A program made the position numbers and the translations under genes. Below, piece by piece: positions 14,654 through 25,675 of a DNA stretch of 42,996 nucleotides. Below the pieces are notes generated by a model. The model ran no database searches, was not told the DNA's origin, and saw only the letters and a program-made list of their open reading frames with translations. The stretch is from an uncultured Clostridia bacterium. Lineage in GTDB: Bacteria > Bacillota > Clostridia > TANB77 > CAG-508. Location of the stretch: assembly GCA_947626025.1 (NCBI GenBank), contig CANQQQ010000014.1:1-42996 (forward strand). Reading direction: 5' to 3'. Every line of letters begins with the position of its first letter. Position 1 is the stretch's first letter.

Positions 14654-15955
14654 CTATATAAATTCAATTTCTTTTTTATTAGTTTTTACTTCTTCAATCA
14701 TTTTAAGTAATTCTTCAATTTTAACTTTCTTTTTAATTCCTTCTTTTGTTTTTTCAATCTCTACATATCCTTCTTCTGTATTATTCCCCATTATAGCAAT
14801 ATATGGAATTCCTAGAACCTTAGCATTTCTTATTTTTTCTCCTATTGAACCTTTTGTATCATCTATAATAACTTCTATAGACTTATTTTGAAATTCCTCA
14901 TATAATTTTTCGGCTATATCTGCCTTCGCATCATTACTTATGATATATAAATAATATGGAGTTATTGCTATTGGCAAAGAAAAACCTATAACTTTATCAT
15001 TTTCTTTTATAATATTATTTTCATAAACTAATCCAAGTAATCTACTAACCCCAATTCCATAGCATCCCATATAAAAAGGTTCACGATTATTTTCTGAATC
15101 AATATATTTAATATCCATTGACTCTGAATATGTAGTTCCAAGAGCAAAAATATGTCCAAGCTCTACAGCTTTCTTCTCTGTTAATTTTTTAACATCATCT
15201 ATCCCATAATTTTCTTTTAAATACTCTTCAGCATTTTCTTTTTCTAAAACTTCTATGTTTAAGCCTTGTTTTGTTTGTTCATCAAATAAAATTGTATCCT
15301 CTCCTATTGTAGAAATTGCCATTATTTCTTCTGAATTTTTTCCACCCATTGAACCATTATCTGCAGCTACAGCTACAATTTCTAGTTGTATTTCATTAAA
15401 TATTTTAAAATATGTTTCTTTTACTTTTTGATAATTTGCCATCATACCGTCTTCATCTTTGTCAAATGTATATAAATCAAACATTAAGAATTCTCTTCCT
15501 CTTAATAAATAACCTCTATTTCGTATTTCATTTCTATATTTTGTACCAATTTGATAAAAACCTACTGGCAATTGTTTATGAGATGTTACTTTGTTCTCAG
15601 TGAAAACTGTTATAGCTTCTTCAGCAGTAGGAGCTAAAAAATAACTACCTTTATCAGTTTCAGATACCATTGTAACTCCCTCTTCAATATATTTATTATA
15701 TCTACCAGATCTTTTCCAAATTTCTGTAGGCTGAATAGTAGGCATTTGAACTTCAATATAATCAGCATTATTGAAATGTTTCTTGATAACCTCTTCTATA
15801 TTATCTTGTACTTTCAAAGGGATATTGTCATATGCATATATCCCGCTACCGTATTGTTTTATTTGATTTGTTTGTATTAGTATATCTTGACCTGGATACA
15901 TTTCATTTAGATTACCTAATTTAATATTCTTAAATCCCATTCTTGAAACTCTCAT
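14654..15955 (-). CDS. proS: Prolyl-tRNA synthetase, short form without the large INS editing domain
   Basis: 433 aa against about 570 for the common bacterial form. Class II motifs: motif 1 around VQMPTIQPTEIW, motif 2 YRNEIRNRGYLLRGREFLMFD, motif 3 GCYGIGVSRLLG; then the anticodon-binding domain (PYYLYIISND ... GIPYIAIMGN). Between motifs 2 and 3 the ADNGSMGGKNSEEIM segment leads after only some 90 residues to motif 3, so the ~180-residue INS domain that hydrolyses Ala-tRNA(Pro) is missing. This is the type known from alphaproteobacteria and mitochondria. Such hosts rely on a separate editing protein (ProXp/YbaK). AGGAGG precedes the ATG; a structured leader lies upstream. Confidence 0.93.
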   Translation of the reverse strand: MRVSRMGFKNIKLGNLNEMYPGQDILIQTNQIKQYGSGIYAYDNIPLKVQDNIEEVIKKHFNNADYIEVQMPTIQPTEIWKRSGRYNKYIEEGVTMVSETDKGSYFLAPTAEEAITVFTENKVTSHKQLPVGFYQIGTKYRNEIRNRGYLLRGREFLMFDLYTFDKDEDGMMANYQKVKETYFKIFNEIQLEIVAVAADNGSMGGKNSEEIMAISTIGEDTILFDEQTKQGLNIEVLEKENAEEYLKENYGIDDVKKLTEKKAVELGHIFALGTTYSESMDIKYIDSENNREPFYMGCYGIGVSRLLGLVYENNIIKENDKVIGFSLPIAITPYYLYIISNDAKADIAEKLYEEFQNKSIEVIIDDTKGSIGEKIRNAKVLGIPYIAIMGNNTEEGYVEIEKTKEGIKKKVKIEELLKMIEEVKTNKKEIEFI

Positions 15956-15976
15956 TTTCTTATCCTCCTATTTTAT

Positions 15977-16070
15977 CTGGTAATATTTTTTACTTTCATA
16001 ATAAATATAAATTAAATAGGATTATAATAATTTTTTCACATTACCAGCTCACTTTTGCTATTTAATCCTA
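15977..16070 (-). promoter_or_regulatory. Possible pseudoknot leader of proS
   Basis: In minus-strand order TTAAATAG (16065-16058) can pair with CTATTTAA (16019-16012), and CTGGTAAT (16047-16040) with ATTACCAG (15984-15977). The two 8-bp helices interlock, as in an H-type pseudoknot, and the second ends 8 nt before AGGAGG. An alternative pairing AATCCTA/TAGGATT overlaps the first. No T-box TGGNACCGCG motif is seen. Confidence 0.4.
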
Positions 16071-16237
16071 TCCTTATCTCTATTTTTCATTATTTGATTT
16101 TTCTACTTATATCATATTATACATAAAAAGTCAAACATTTTTTTCATTTATAACTTAACGATTTTTCGCGTATTATCAGCTTTTTGTGCGAATTTAATTA
16201 AATAAAATTACCACAATCAAAGTAAAAAGACTTTCAT

Positions 16238-17185
16238 CTATTCTATTGTCTTCTTTATCTTAGTAAATAATTCATTAAATATAACCTTTTGTGAATTTTT
16301 TTGCATTGGTGCTATATAATAATCTTTATTTCCCTTTGTTGTTATAATTATATATCTATTTTTATCACGGCTCCCTACTGTTCTTTTAGAAACAGTAACT
16401 TCTTTAACATCTTTAAAAGGAATTACGTCTAATCCTGAATAGTAACTAAATATATATTTAGGCGATAAATAAACTTTTAGTTTTTTATATTCTATTAGTT
16501 GTCCTCCTTCAAATTCTTCTATTACATCTTGTAATTTTCCTTTTACTTTTAATTCACTAATACTTCTATTAACATTTGTACGTATATGTTTATTTATTAA
16601 TATATAAAGAATTCCCATACTTGAAAAAAATACAAACAATATAAATAATGGTATTGAATTATTTTTTTCTTCTACAACAGTGTCTAAATAATATCCCCCT
16701 AATACTTTGTCAAAACTATCATCATTTACGATAGTCGTGTTTAATATTGTATTTAAACACTCATACAATACATTCCTTAAACTATATGATGCTAATTCGA
16801 CACTGCCATATATTTCTGTTCCATCTAGTGTACCCACTGCTTCATTATCTATATCCTTACCTAGTATAGAAATTCCTATATTATCTTCATTTAATCTGAC
16901 TATAAATAAGTTTTCATCTTCTCCAACTGCTATGTAATAACCCAACATATTATTTTTTTCCTTTGGATTTTCAACTTGTACTAGAGGACCTATCAAATAA
17001 TACACTGTTGCTTTTGCATAATTACTTGTTTTTTCATTTTTTTTAAATTCCCCATATTCTATATCTTTAGGTATTATTTCAATTATCCAAAATATTAACA
17101 TGACAAATGCAATTATTAATATAAATCCTGCAAGTAATAGTCTTCTACTTTTTATCTCTCTTACCTTTTTATCAAAAGTTTTCAT
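16238..17185 (-). CDS. Two-helix membrane protein, hypothetical
   Basis: 315 aa from the ATG at 17185 with AAAGGAG upstream. A cytoplasmic basic N-terminus (KTFDKKVREIKSRR), a membrane helix at about 19-41, an external domain of about 140 residues, a second helix near 192-212, then a cytoplasmic domain with YIFSYYSGLDVIPFKDVKEVTVSKR, which looks like a PH-like (bPH) fold. No named family is recognised with confidence. It stands alone between proS and the CBS gene. Confidence 0.7.
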   Translation of the reverse strand: MKTFDKKVREIKSRRLLLAGFILIIAFVMLIFWIIEIIPKDIEYGEFKKNEKTSNYAKATVYYLIGPLVQVENPKEKNNMLGYYIAVGEDENLFIVRLNEDNIGISILGKDIDNEAVGTLDGTEIYGSVELASYSLRNVLYECLNTILNTTIVNDDSFDKVLGGYYLDTVVEEKNNSIPLFILFVFFSSMGILYILINKHIRTNVNRSISELKVKGKLQDVIEEFEGGQLIEYKKLKVYLSPKYIFSYYSGLDVIPFKDVKEVTVSKRTVGSRDKNRYIIITTKGNKDYYIAPMQKNSQKVIFNELFTKIKKTIE

Positions 17186-17253
17186 AGTTTGTCTCCTTTT
17201 GGAATTATATACCATTATAATATATCATTTATTTCGTTTTTTCAAGTTTTTAA

Positions 17254-17304
17254 AAATAAAATGCAAGTAAAACTCACTTAGTGGCATTTACTTGCATTTT
17301 ATTT
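17254..17304 (-). terminator. 18-bp terminator hairpin of the CBS gene
   Basis: AAATAAAATGCAAGTAAA (17254-17271) and TTTACTTGCATTTTATTT (17287-17304) are perfect inverted repeats with a 15-nt loop, adjoining the CBS gene stop, with a T-run on the minus strand. Confidence 0.85.
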
Positions 17305-17305
17305 G

Positions 17306-17749
17306 CTATTCATTATTTTTTGAATTTGGTCCGCAATGGCATATATTTTCTAATGTATTAGATACTTCAATGCTTGTTACTTTTGTATCATTTACTAAAT
17401 TTCCCACTGTTATCATTCCAACTACCTTATTGTTCTCTAATACTGGTATCCTTTTTATTTGCATAGTTCCCATTAGTTTCTCTGCTTCATTTACTTCATC
17501 ATCACTATTGCAACAACAAACATCGGTTGTCATTATCTCACTTATTGGAGTTGTCTTAGCATCTTTTCCATATGCAACACTTCTTAGTACAATATCTCTA
17601 TCTGTTATTAATCCAACAATGTTGTTATTATTATCGCATACTGGCAAGCACCCTATATGATTTGTACACATTTGTTTTGCAGCATCTTGAATTGTTGTTT
17701 GTGGAGTACAATTATAAACTGAATTCGTCATACAATCTTTAACCTTCAT
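17306..17749 (-). CDS. CBS-domain pair protein
   Basis: 147 aa made of two CBS domains: about 1-60 (VKDCMTNSVYNCTPQTTIQDA ... GLITDRDIVLR) and about 70-130 (ISEIMTTDVCCCNSDDEVNEA ... VVGMITVGNLV). Such stand-alone CBS pairs bind adenosine nucleotides and act as energy or signalling sensors. A cysteine run (CCC) in the second domain and a C-terminal NICHCGP tail are unusual and could bind metal. AAAGGAT precedes the ATG and a strong hairpin follows the stop. Confidence 0.9.
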   Translation of the reverse strand: MKVKDCMTNSVYNCTPQTTIQDAAKQMCTNHIGCLPVCDNNNNIVGLITDRDIVLRSVAYGKDAKTTPISEIMTTDVCCCNSDDEVNEAEKLMGTMQIKRIPVLENNKVVGMITVGNLVNDTKVTSIEVSNTLENICHCGPNSKNNE

Positions 17750-17826
17750 AATAATATCAAATCCTTTCTTTTAGTATTTGTCTATTATTATGTGTAATTT
17801 ATAACAATTTTATACGACTCTTAATT

Positions 17827-19158
17827 TCATCTTTCACAAACATATTCTTGTATAGATTTTGTTATTGCTTCAATATATGATGATTCATTATTTAACATAT
17901 TGCTTAAATCAGTCTTATTTATTATATACCCTAGTTCTATTAGATAACTTTCTACACCTATATTAGAATTGCAATATAAATTAGTACCATAATCTTTATT
18001 TCTTCCATCTATATATGCTCCTGTTATCATTCCTCCTACTTCTCTTATCATGTATAAATAAGGTGTTGAAGTTGTTATATTATATGGTTCAAAGCCTTTT
18101 TTTCTTGCATTCTTAGCTGACTCAGTAATTTCATTTTCTGTAAAAGTTCTTACATAAACTCCGTTTGAAACTTTGTCAGTATCTCTAGTTGAATATGTTG
18201 TATTTGCCATATTTACTATGTTATCTGCTAATGATTGTGCAATATCTAAAGATGCCTTAGATGGTGCATATATCTCTGTACCACTTAATGTATTAGTATC
18301 TAAACTATTTACGTGAATTGATAAATTATATTTTGCTCTTGCTCTACCTACTATATTAACTCTTCCATCAAAGTCATATACACTATACACGTTAAATTTA
18401 CTTGTCTTGGATGTATCTTCTGTTCCATCCCTTGTTAAAACTACTTTTAACCCTATATTTTCTAATGCTTTCTTTAATTCAATAGAATATTTCATAACAA
18501 TTTCAGATTCTTTATACTGCTTATATACTGCCCCTGGATCACTGCCTCCATGCCCTGGGTCAATAGAAATATCATACACACTTGCAGGTAATCTAACTCT
18601 TGCTACATTAAATTTAATATAAGTAATTTCGCCATTATCTAACTTAAATTTGTCAAATTCTATGTTAATTCTTTTATTTAAATTATCTCGTGTAATTGTA
18701 TAATACTCTATTTCTGGATAACTAGTATTATTACTCATAGAATAGTATTTTTCTTGGTCATTAAAATATGTTATTTTTAAAAATAGAAAATGTTTTCCAC
18801 ATTCAATGTCTTCTAGATATATTCCTTCATTAATTAAATTAGAAGTTTTAACATTTACTTCATCACCATTTATTTCATATATAGAGTTATATTCCTTTTC
18901 ATTTTCTAATAAATCCACTAATGTAAATTTTATATCTTTTATATTACTTGTTTCTATCCCTGATAATGTACATTCAATATTAAGGTGAGTACCATATACA
19001 AAATACTTATTTACATTTGCTATTTTTAATTCGATATTTGATAAAATTTTTCTTTTTTGCTGATAAGTATAAAAATAAATTCCAATAACTACTATTGTTA
19101 CTAAAATACAAACAACTAGAAATAGCCCTAAAATATTTAATTTACGCCTTTTAACCAT
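17827..19158 (-). CDS. N-acetylmuramoyl-L-alanine amidase (Amidase_3)
   Basis: 443 aa. A basic N-terminus and one membrane anchor (about 9-30) are followed by a beta-rich region of about 160 residues without a known fold name, then the Amidase_3 domain from about 195: SIDPGHGGSDPGA (first zinc histidine), KESEIVMKYS (zinc glutamate), LSIHVNS (second histidine) and ESYLIELGYI (catalytic glutamate). It cleaves the bond between MurNAc and L-Ala outside the membrane and stays anchored. GGGAGGAC precedes the ATG, 24 bp after the long coiled-coil gene, so the two form an operon. A role in division or sporulation is possible but not shown. Confidence 0.9.
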   Translation of the reverse strand: MVKRRKLNILGLFLVVCILVTIVVIGIYFYTYQQKRKILSNIELKIANVNKYFVYGTHLNIECTLSGIETSNIKDIKFTLVDLLENEKEYNSIYEINGDEVNVKTSNLINEGIYLEDIECGKHFLFLKITYFNDQEKYYSMSNNTSYPEIEYYTITRDNLNKRINIEFDKFKLDNGEITYIKFNVARVRLPASVYDISIDPGHGGSDPGAVYKQYKESEIVMKYSIELKKALENIGLKVVLTRDGTEDTSKTSKFNVYSVYDFDGRVNIVGRARAKYNLSIHVNSLDTNTLSGTEIYAPSKASLDIAQSLADNIVNMANTTYSTRDTDKVSNGVYVRTFTENEITESAKNARKKGFEPYNITTSTPYLYMIREVGGMITGAYIDGRNKDYGTNLYCNSNIGVESYLIELGYIINKTDLSNMLNNESSYIEAITKSIQEYVCER

Positions 19159-19182
19159 AATATAGTCCTCCCTTATACCTCC

Positions 19183-21450
19183 CTAATTTCTAGTTTCATA
19201 TTCATATGCACATATAGTTTCAGTTTTAATGTTTTTTTCATCAAGTTGTATATTTATCCTAAATAATCTTTGTCTTTTTAATTCCAAATTTAACTTTCCC
19301 ATGTCAAGTAAAATTTCATCTGATATATCCATTCCACTTGGTAATGTTTTATTGAAATTATCATAATAAATTATATTTGATAAACCTATAGCTGGTGTTT
19401 TTGACTTTAAATGCACAGCATATAAATTAACAATAGGCTCATTTTTTATTTTATATAATGCATTCTCAGGATCAATATTAAAAATACTATAACCTTCTGT
19501 ATTTAATGCCTTTACTGATGCTTGATAAACATTTAATTTTATTCCTAAACTATTTTTATCGAAAATCTTATCTAAATCATTAATTATTCCATGAAGCTTT
19601 GCTACAAATGCTATTGTATCAGTATCTTTATTAACTTCTAATATTTTATATACTTCTTTCTTCTTCTCTCTATGCTTTTTATTCCTTAATACATTTATTT
19701 TAGTCTTATCTTCTACTGAATTACCAAATATGTCAAATTCCTCAGTTGCAAACAATTCTTCAATACTTCTTAAATCGTTCTTGATATCCTCTAATTGTGC
19801 TGAGAAATTATATTGCACTCCGCTCTTTATAGCATTAATCGCATCTAAAAATTTCGTTACAGCTAAAAAAATATTATCTGTATCTTCTTTTGAAAGAATT
19901 TTTCTTTGTAATTCATCAATTCGCAATCCAATTTCTTCTTTATCATCAATATAGTCAAAATATGGTTCTAATACTTTTGATGTTTCGTGTTTTTTTTGTT
20001 CAATTATTCCACTTTCAAGAGCTAAAGTGTTATCTTTATTTGCAAATTTCCAAAAATCAAAAATATTTTTTTTATGACTATCTATTTCATTAATATATTT
20101 GGTTGCATTATATATTTTTACTTTTAAATTGTTGTTTTTTATTTCTAATGCTGCTTTATCCATTTTAATATTGTTAACAACGCTTAATGTTTCATTCAAT
20201 TCCTTACATACATTAATTAAATCTTCTATTGTATAAAAATCTTTCTCATATTCCTTTTTTATCTCTTCGTCATCCACTTCAATTTTTGTTTCTGGAAGTT
20301 CTGTCTTTTTTATCTCTTCCTTTAGTTTCCCTTTAAAAAAGTATCTAACTTTGCCAAAAAAAGATTTTCTACATTGTAAATATGTAGCGACCTGTTTTTG
20401 TTTTAATAAATATTCCTTTTCTCTTTCTTCTTCAACAATTTTCAAATTATTTAATACATCTTGTAAAATTTTTTCTTCTTTCTTTGAAATTCTAAGCGTT
20501 TCAGCTTTCTTCTTATATTCTTCTTTTACAAAATTTCCTAGACTCTCATATGATATTATTTTAGAATTATATACAAATTCTAATCCGCCATTTTGAGCTA
20601 TTTGAACTTCAAATTTATAATCATGAGGAAATTCGGTTTCTAAAATAAATAATGCTTTAACTAATTTAAAGAACTTCGTTGCACTATCTCTATCTTCAAG
20701 TTTAACTTTATAAATACTTTCTAATTTGCCATAAACTATTGTTTTTCCACATATTTGAATAGATATTTTTTCATCTTTATCGTATACTTCATATATCATT
20801 GGCAATTCTCCAGTGAATTTCCATATATACTTTTCCAAGTCTTTAAATTCTTCTTTTGTCAATAATTCTGTAGAATAGTCCATATAGCTAATGGGTACAA
20901 ATATATTTTTATTCTCATCATTATGCTTTAATTGCTCTCTTAAAAGATAAAAAAATCCTCCATATTCTTTATCTTCTGTTGTTACCAGCATAAAATATTT
21001 ATGCAAGTTCCTAGAATAATATATCTCCCACAAATAATTTTTATCATATTTTACTAAAAATGGAATAGCACTATTTAATCTATCTTGCTCTTTACTAATT
21101 TCTTCTATTTCTTCTATCTTTACTGTTTCTAGCATTTTTTGAAAAGTTGCATGTTTTATAATGTCATCTTTATTTTCTGCTACAAGATAAGGATATATTG
21201 GACTAGCATTTTGATATTTTTCTTCTATTGAGTTCATTCTATTAGCTTTTGTAAAAATTATTTGTATATCATTAATAGGAACATATTTATAAACTTTGTA
21301 TGTTCCATCCAAATTTTCCTTCTGTGGTCTAAAATCTAATATTTCTGTATCTTTCAAAAAATCAGGTATATTATTAAAATCTAATCCTATATAATTTAAT
21401 TTTTCTTCTATATTATCTATTTCTATTTTTTCATTAGTTTCTTCAGACAT
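19183..21450 (-). CDS. Large coiled-coil protein, hypothetical (755 aa)
   Basis: The start is set at the ATG at 21450 with GGAGG upstream; an upstream in-frame start has no ribosome site. The protein is soluble and acidic: an N-terminal mixed region to about 320, an extended charged coiled coil about 325-600 (KKKAETLRISKKEEKILQDV, KEYEKDFYTIEDLINVCKEL), and a C-terminal mixed domain ending ETICAYEYETRN. There is no signal peptide and no nucleotide motif. No family is recognised. It is the first gene of a pair with the membrane-anchored amidase, so a scaffolding or regulatory link to that enzyme is a reasonable guess. Confidence 0.75.
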   Translation of the reverse strand: MSEETNEKIEIDNIEEKLNYIGLDFNNIPDFLKDTEILDFRPQKENLDGTYKVYKYVPINDIQIIFTKANRMNSIEEKYQNASPIYPYLVAENKDDIIKHATFQKMLETVKIEEIEEISKEQDRLNSAIPFLVKYDKNYLWEIYYSRNLHKYFMLVTTEDKEYGGFFYLLREQLKHNDENKNIFVPISYMDYSTELLTKEEFKDLEKYIWKFTGELPMIYEVYDKDEKISIQICGKTIVYGKLESIYKVKLEDRDSATKFFKLVKALFILETEFPHDYKFEVQIAQNGGLEFVYNSKIISYESLGNFVKEEYKKKAETLRISKKEEKILQDVLNNLKIVEEEREKEYLLKQKQVATYLQCRKSFFGKVRYFFKGKLKEEIKKTELPETKIEVDDEEIKKEYEKDFYTIEDLINVCKELNETLSVVNNIKMDKAALEIKNNNLKVKIYNATKYINEIDSHKKNIFDFWKFANKDNTLALESGIIEQKKHETSKVLEPYFDYIDDKEEIGLRIDELQRKILSKEDTDNIFLAVTKFLDAINAIKSGVQYNFSAQLEDIKNDLRSIEELFATEEFDIFGNSVEDKTKINVLRNKKHREKKKEVYKILEVNKDTDTIAFVAKLHGIINDLDKIFDKNSLGIKLNVYQASVKALNTEGYSIFNIDPENALYKIKNEPIVNLYAVHLKSKTPAIGLSNIIYYDNFNKTLPSGMDISDEILLDMGKLNLELKRQRLFRINIQLDEKNIKTETICAYEYETRN

Positions 21451-21620
21451 TTCTATCCTCCATAAGTAATTTGAACACAGTATATCATAAAGCATTTTAT
21501 TATTCAACTATTTTTGCAATCTTGTTTTCTAATAAATTAATGTTTAATTGTTCTATATATGAATAAAAATCAACAGCTACTATTTTTTTCTAACTCCCCA
21601 TATTATATTTCAAGTAAAAT

Positions 21621-21649
21621 TTGCATTTATGTTAACATCATGCTATAAT
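21621..21649 (+). promoter_or_regulatory. Promoter of the orphan 78-aa gene
   Basis: TTGCAT (21621-21626), exactly 17 nt, TATAAT (21644-21649). A perfect palindrome GCTGTTCGAGAACAGC (21665-21680) follows in the leader and could be an operator or a transcript hairpin. Confidence 0.8.
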
Positions 21650-21716
21650 TATATTGTTAACCTTGCTGTTCGAGAACAGCTAAACTTATTTAAACGGTCT
21701 AAAGGAGGATCACTGT

Positions 21717-21953
21717 ATGAATGACATTTTAACTACTCTAAAGATGGAGTATGCTTACTGTTTCATTTTGTTACGTCAAGGGTATGAGGTTACTGGTATG
21801 ATATCTTCTGTGCGGAAAGATATTATAATTGTAAAAGTAGACAAAATTAGGCGTGTTGATGGCTCAGTAATAGAGCCCAAATCTAACATCCCCCTTGCTA
21901 TTAGTGACATCGTTACGGCTTTTCCCACCGAAATGACAATAGCGAAAAAGTAG
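21717..21953 (+). CDS. Orphan small protein, 78 aa, GC-richer than surroundings
   Basis: AAAGGAGGATC lies before the ATG. The product is MNDILTTLKMEYAYCFILLR... with GYEVTGMISSVRKDIIIVKV, a beta-strand pattern a little like an Sm/PRC-type barrel, but no family is recognised. By eye the gene is about 40% GC while neighbours are under 30%. It has a near-consensus promoter, a palindromic leader and a GC-rich terminator, so it is an independent and probably well-expressed unit. The opposite strand is also open here but lacks a ribosome site. Confidence 0.75.
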   Translation: MNDILTTLKMEYAYCFILLRQGYEVTGMISSVRKDIIIVKVDKIRRVDGSVIEPKSNIPLAISDIVTAFPTEMTIAKK

Positions 21954-21974
21954 GTCTTTTTATAGACCACAAAG

Positions 21975-21994
21975 CAGCGCAGTTTTCTGCGCTG
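21975..21994. terminator. GC-rich terminator
   Basis: CAGCGCAG/CTGCGCTG with a TTTT loop, then TTTTTG; it ends the 78-aa gene and may also serve dnaJ, whose stop is 9 bp away on the other strand. Confidence 0.85.
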
Positions 21995-22002
21995 TTTTTG
22001 TT

Positions 22003-23157
22003 TTATCTATCAAATATACTTTTTTTCTTTACAGGTGGTTGCTCATTCATTGTTTTGGCTAATTCCTCAAGCAAAGCTCTTTGCTCCTTAGTTAATTTCT
22101 TTGGGGTTTGAACTAATACTGTAAATATTAAATCCCCATAATATCCTCGATTTATATTTCTAAATCCCTTTCCTCTAATAGTAAATTTAGTGCCTGTTTG
22201 GGTTCCTTCAGGAATTTTAAAATTCTCTTTGCTTCCATCTACCATTGGTATTTCTAATTCTGCTCCTAATGTTGCTTGAGTTATTGTAATTGGTATATTA
22301 CAAAATACATTTTCATTTTGTCTTGTAAATATATTACTGCGCTTTAAGGAAACAACTATGTATAAGTCACCTTTTGGTCCACCTTTAGTTCCTGGAGCGC
22401 CCTCACCTCTTAATACTACTGTTTGACCATCATCTATACCTTCAGGTATATTAACTGTTATTTTGGTAGGTTTTCTTATTCTTCCTTTTCCTCGACATTC
22501 TGGGCATTGTTCTCGAATTATCTTTCCAGTTCCACCACAAATATCACAAGTTCTTGTAGTTTGCGTTTGACCAAAAATAGTATTTCTAACTGATTTTATA
22601 GTTCCAGTTCCATTACATGCTGCACATGTATCTATCTTACTTCCTGGTTTTGCTCCTGTTCCTTTACATGTAGGACATTCTTCTTCTCTATTTATTGTTA
22701 TTTGTTTTTTTACTCCTCTAAAAGCCTCTTCGAAGGTTATTTGCAAATTATATCTCAAATCGGCACCTTTAGCAGGTCCATTTGCCCTAGCAGAAGCTCT
22801 TCCACTTCTACCTCCAAAACCTCCTCCAAATATTGAAGAAACTATATCATCTAAATCAATGTCAAATCCATCAAATCCTCCAGTAGAATATGAATAATAA
22901 CTATTTCCGCCATTAAAGCCACCTTGAGGTCCATTAAATCCAAATTGATCATACATTTGCCTTTTTTGAGGATCAGATAAGGTTTCATATGCTTCATTTA
23001 CTTCTTTAAATTTTGCTTCTGCTTCTTTTTTATTATTAGGATTTGCATCAGGATGATATTTCTTCGCTAGTTGCCTATATGCCTTTTTTAACTCTTCTGC
23101 CGTCGCAGTCTTAGATACTCCTAAAACTTCATAATAATCTCTTTTTTGCTCTGCCAT
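22003..23157 (-). CDS. dnaJ: Chaperone DnaJ
   Basis: 384 aa from the ATG at 23157 with GAGGAG upstream. J domain ([23 protein letters not shown] motif in KKYHPDANP), a Gly/Phe-rich linker (about 75-115), four CxxCxGxG zinc repeats ([32 protein letters not shown]) and the C-terminal substrate-binding domains. It is the co-chaperone that delivers clients to DnaK and triggers its ATPase. Last gene of the heat-shock operon. Confidence 0.97.
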   Translation of the reverse strand: MAEQKRDYYEVLGVSKTATAEELKKAYRQLAKKYHPDANPNNKKEAEAKFKEVNEAYETLSDPQKRQMYDQFGFNGPQGGFNGGNSYYSYSTGGFDGFDIDLDDIVSSIFGGGFGGRSGRASARANGPAKGADLRYNLQITFEEAFRGVKKQITINREEECPTCKGTGAKPGSKIDTCAACNGTGTIKSVRNTIFGQTQTTRTCDICGGTGKIIREQCPECRGKGRIRKPTKITVNIPEGIDDGQTVVLRGEGAPGTKGGPKGDLYIVVSLKRSNIFTRQNENVFCNIPITITQATLGAELEIPMVDGSKENFKIPEGTQTGTKFTIRGKGFRNINRGYYGDLIFTVLVQTPKKLTKEQRALLEELAKTMNEQPPVKKKSIFDR

Positions 23158-23223
23158 TGTATCTCCTCTCATTCATTTTGATAGATTAATGCATGGGGCA
23201 TGTTATACATGCCCCCAATTTTA

Positions 23224-25086
<1,863 letters not shown>

Positions 25087-25149
25087 CTAAAAATTTTTTT
25101 ATCCTCATAAAATTTTGTTCTTTTGTTAAATCTATATAAAAAATTAAAA

Positions 25150-25671
25150 TCAATTTGCCACTACAACCATCGCATGACGAATAACTTTGTCACCTATCTT
25201 GTAGCCCTTTCTAAATTCTTCTATAATCTCTTGGCTTTTCTTTGTATCATCCTGTACACTGCTTACTGCCTCATGTAGACTTGGATCAAATATTTCGCCT
25301 TTTGTCTTTATTTCTTCTAATCCAAATGAATTTAATACATCTTTAAATTGTTTAGCAACTAATTCCATTCCTTGTTTATATCCTTCATCCTCTGTATTAG
25401 TATTTATTGCTTTTTCTAAATTATCCATTACTGGCAAAAAAGACATTATTATATCTGCAACTAATGAGTTATATAATTGTGCTCTCTCTTTTGATGCCCT
25501 CTTTTTATAATTATCAAATTCTGCCATTAAACGTTTTAATCTATCTGTTGTATTATCTAAATCTTCTTGCAATTTTTTGACATCAACATCTGAATCAATA
25601 ACTTCAACTTCTTCCGAAGGATTTTCTTCTAAGTTTTCATCTTCTAATTCCTCGTTATTTTCTTTTTCCAT
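25150..25671 (-). CDS. grpE: Nucleotide exchange factor GrpE
   Basis: 173 aa. Start at the ATG at 25671, chosen over one 18 bp upstream that lies inside the hrcA end and lacks a ribosome site; AAGGAA precedes the chosen one. An acidic N-terminus, a long helix (KKLQEDLDNTTDRLKRLMAE FDNYKKR region), then the beta domain with EGEKFDP-like GEIFDPSLHEAVS and the GYKIGDKVIRHAMVVVAN end. Releases ADP from DnaK. Confidence 0.95.
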   Translation of the reverse strand: MEKENNEELEDENLEENPSEEVEVIDSDVDVKKLQEDLDNTTDRLKRLMAEFDNYKKRASKERAQLYNSLVADIIMSFLPVMDNLEKAINTNTEDEGYKQGMELVAKQFKDVLNSFGLEEIKTKGEIFDPSLHEAVSSVQDDTKKSQEIIEEFRKGYKIGDKVIRHAMVVVAN

Positions 25672-25675
25672 TTTA

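Noticed and set aside
15956-16130. T-box riboswitch before proS
   Set aside because: No TGGNACCGCG antiterminator sequence and no terminator before the gene; only pairing helices remain.
21665-21680. LexA operator in the leader of the 78-aa gene
   Set aside because: The palindrome is GTTC-N2-GAAC, the reverse order and wrong spacing for a Gram-positive LexA box (GAAC-N4-GTTC).
21776-21970. Minus-strand frame opposite the 78-aa gene
   Set aside because: No ribosome site, while the plus strand has promoter, ribosome site and terminator.
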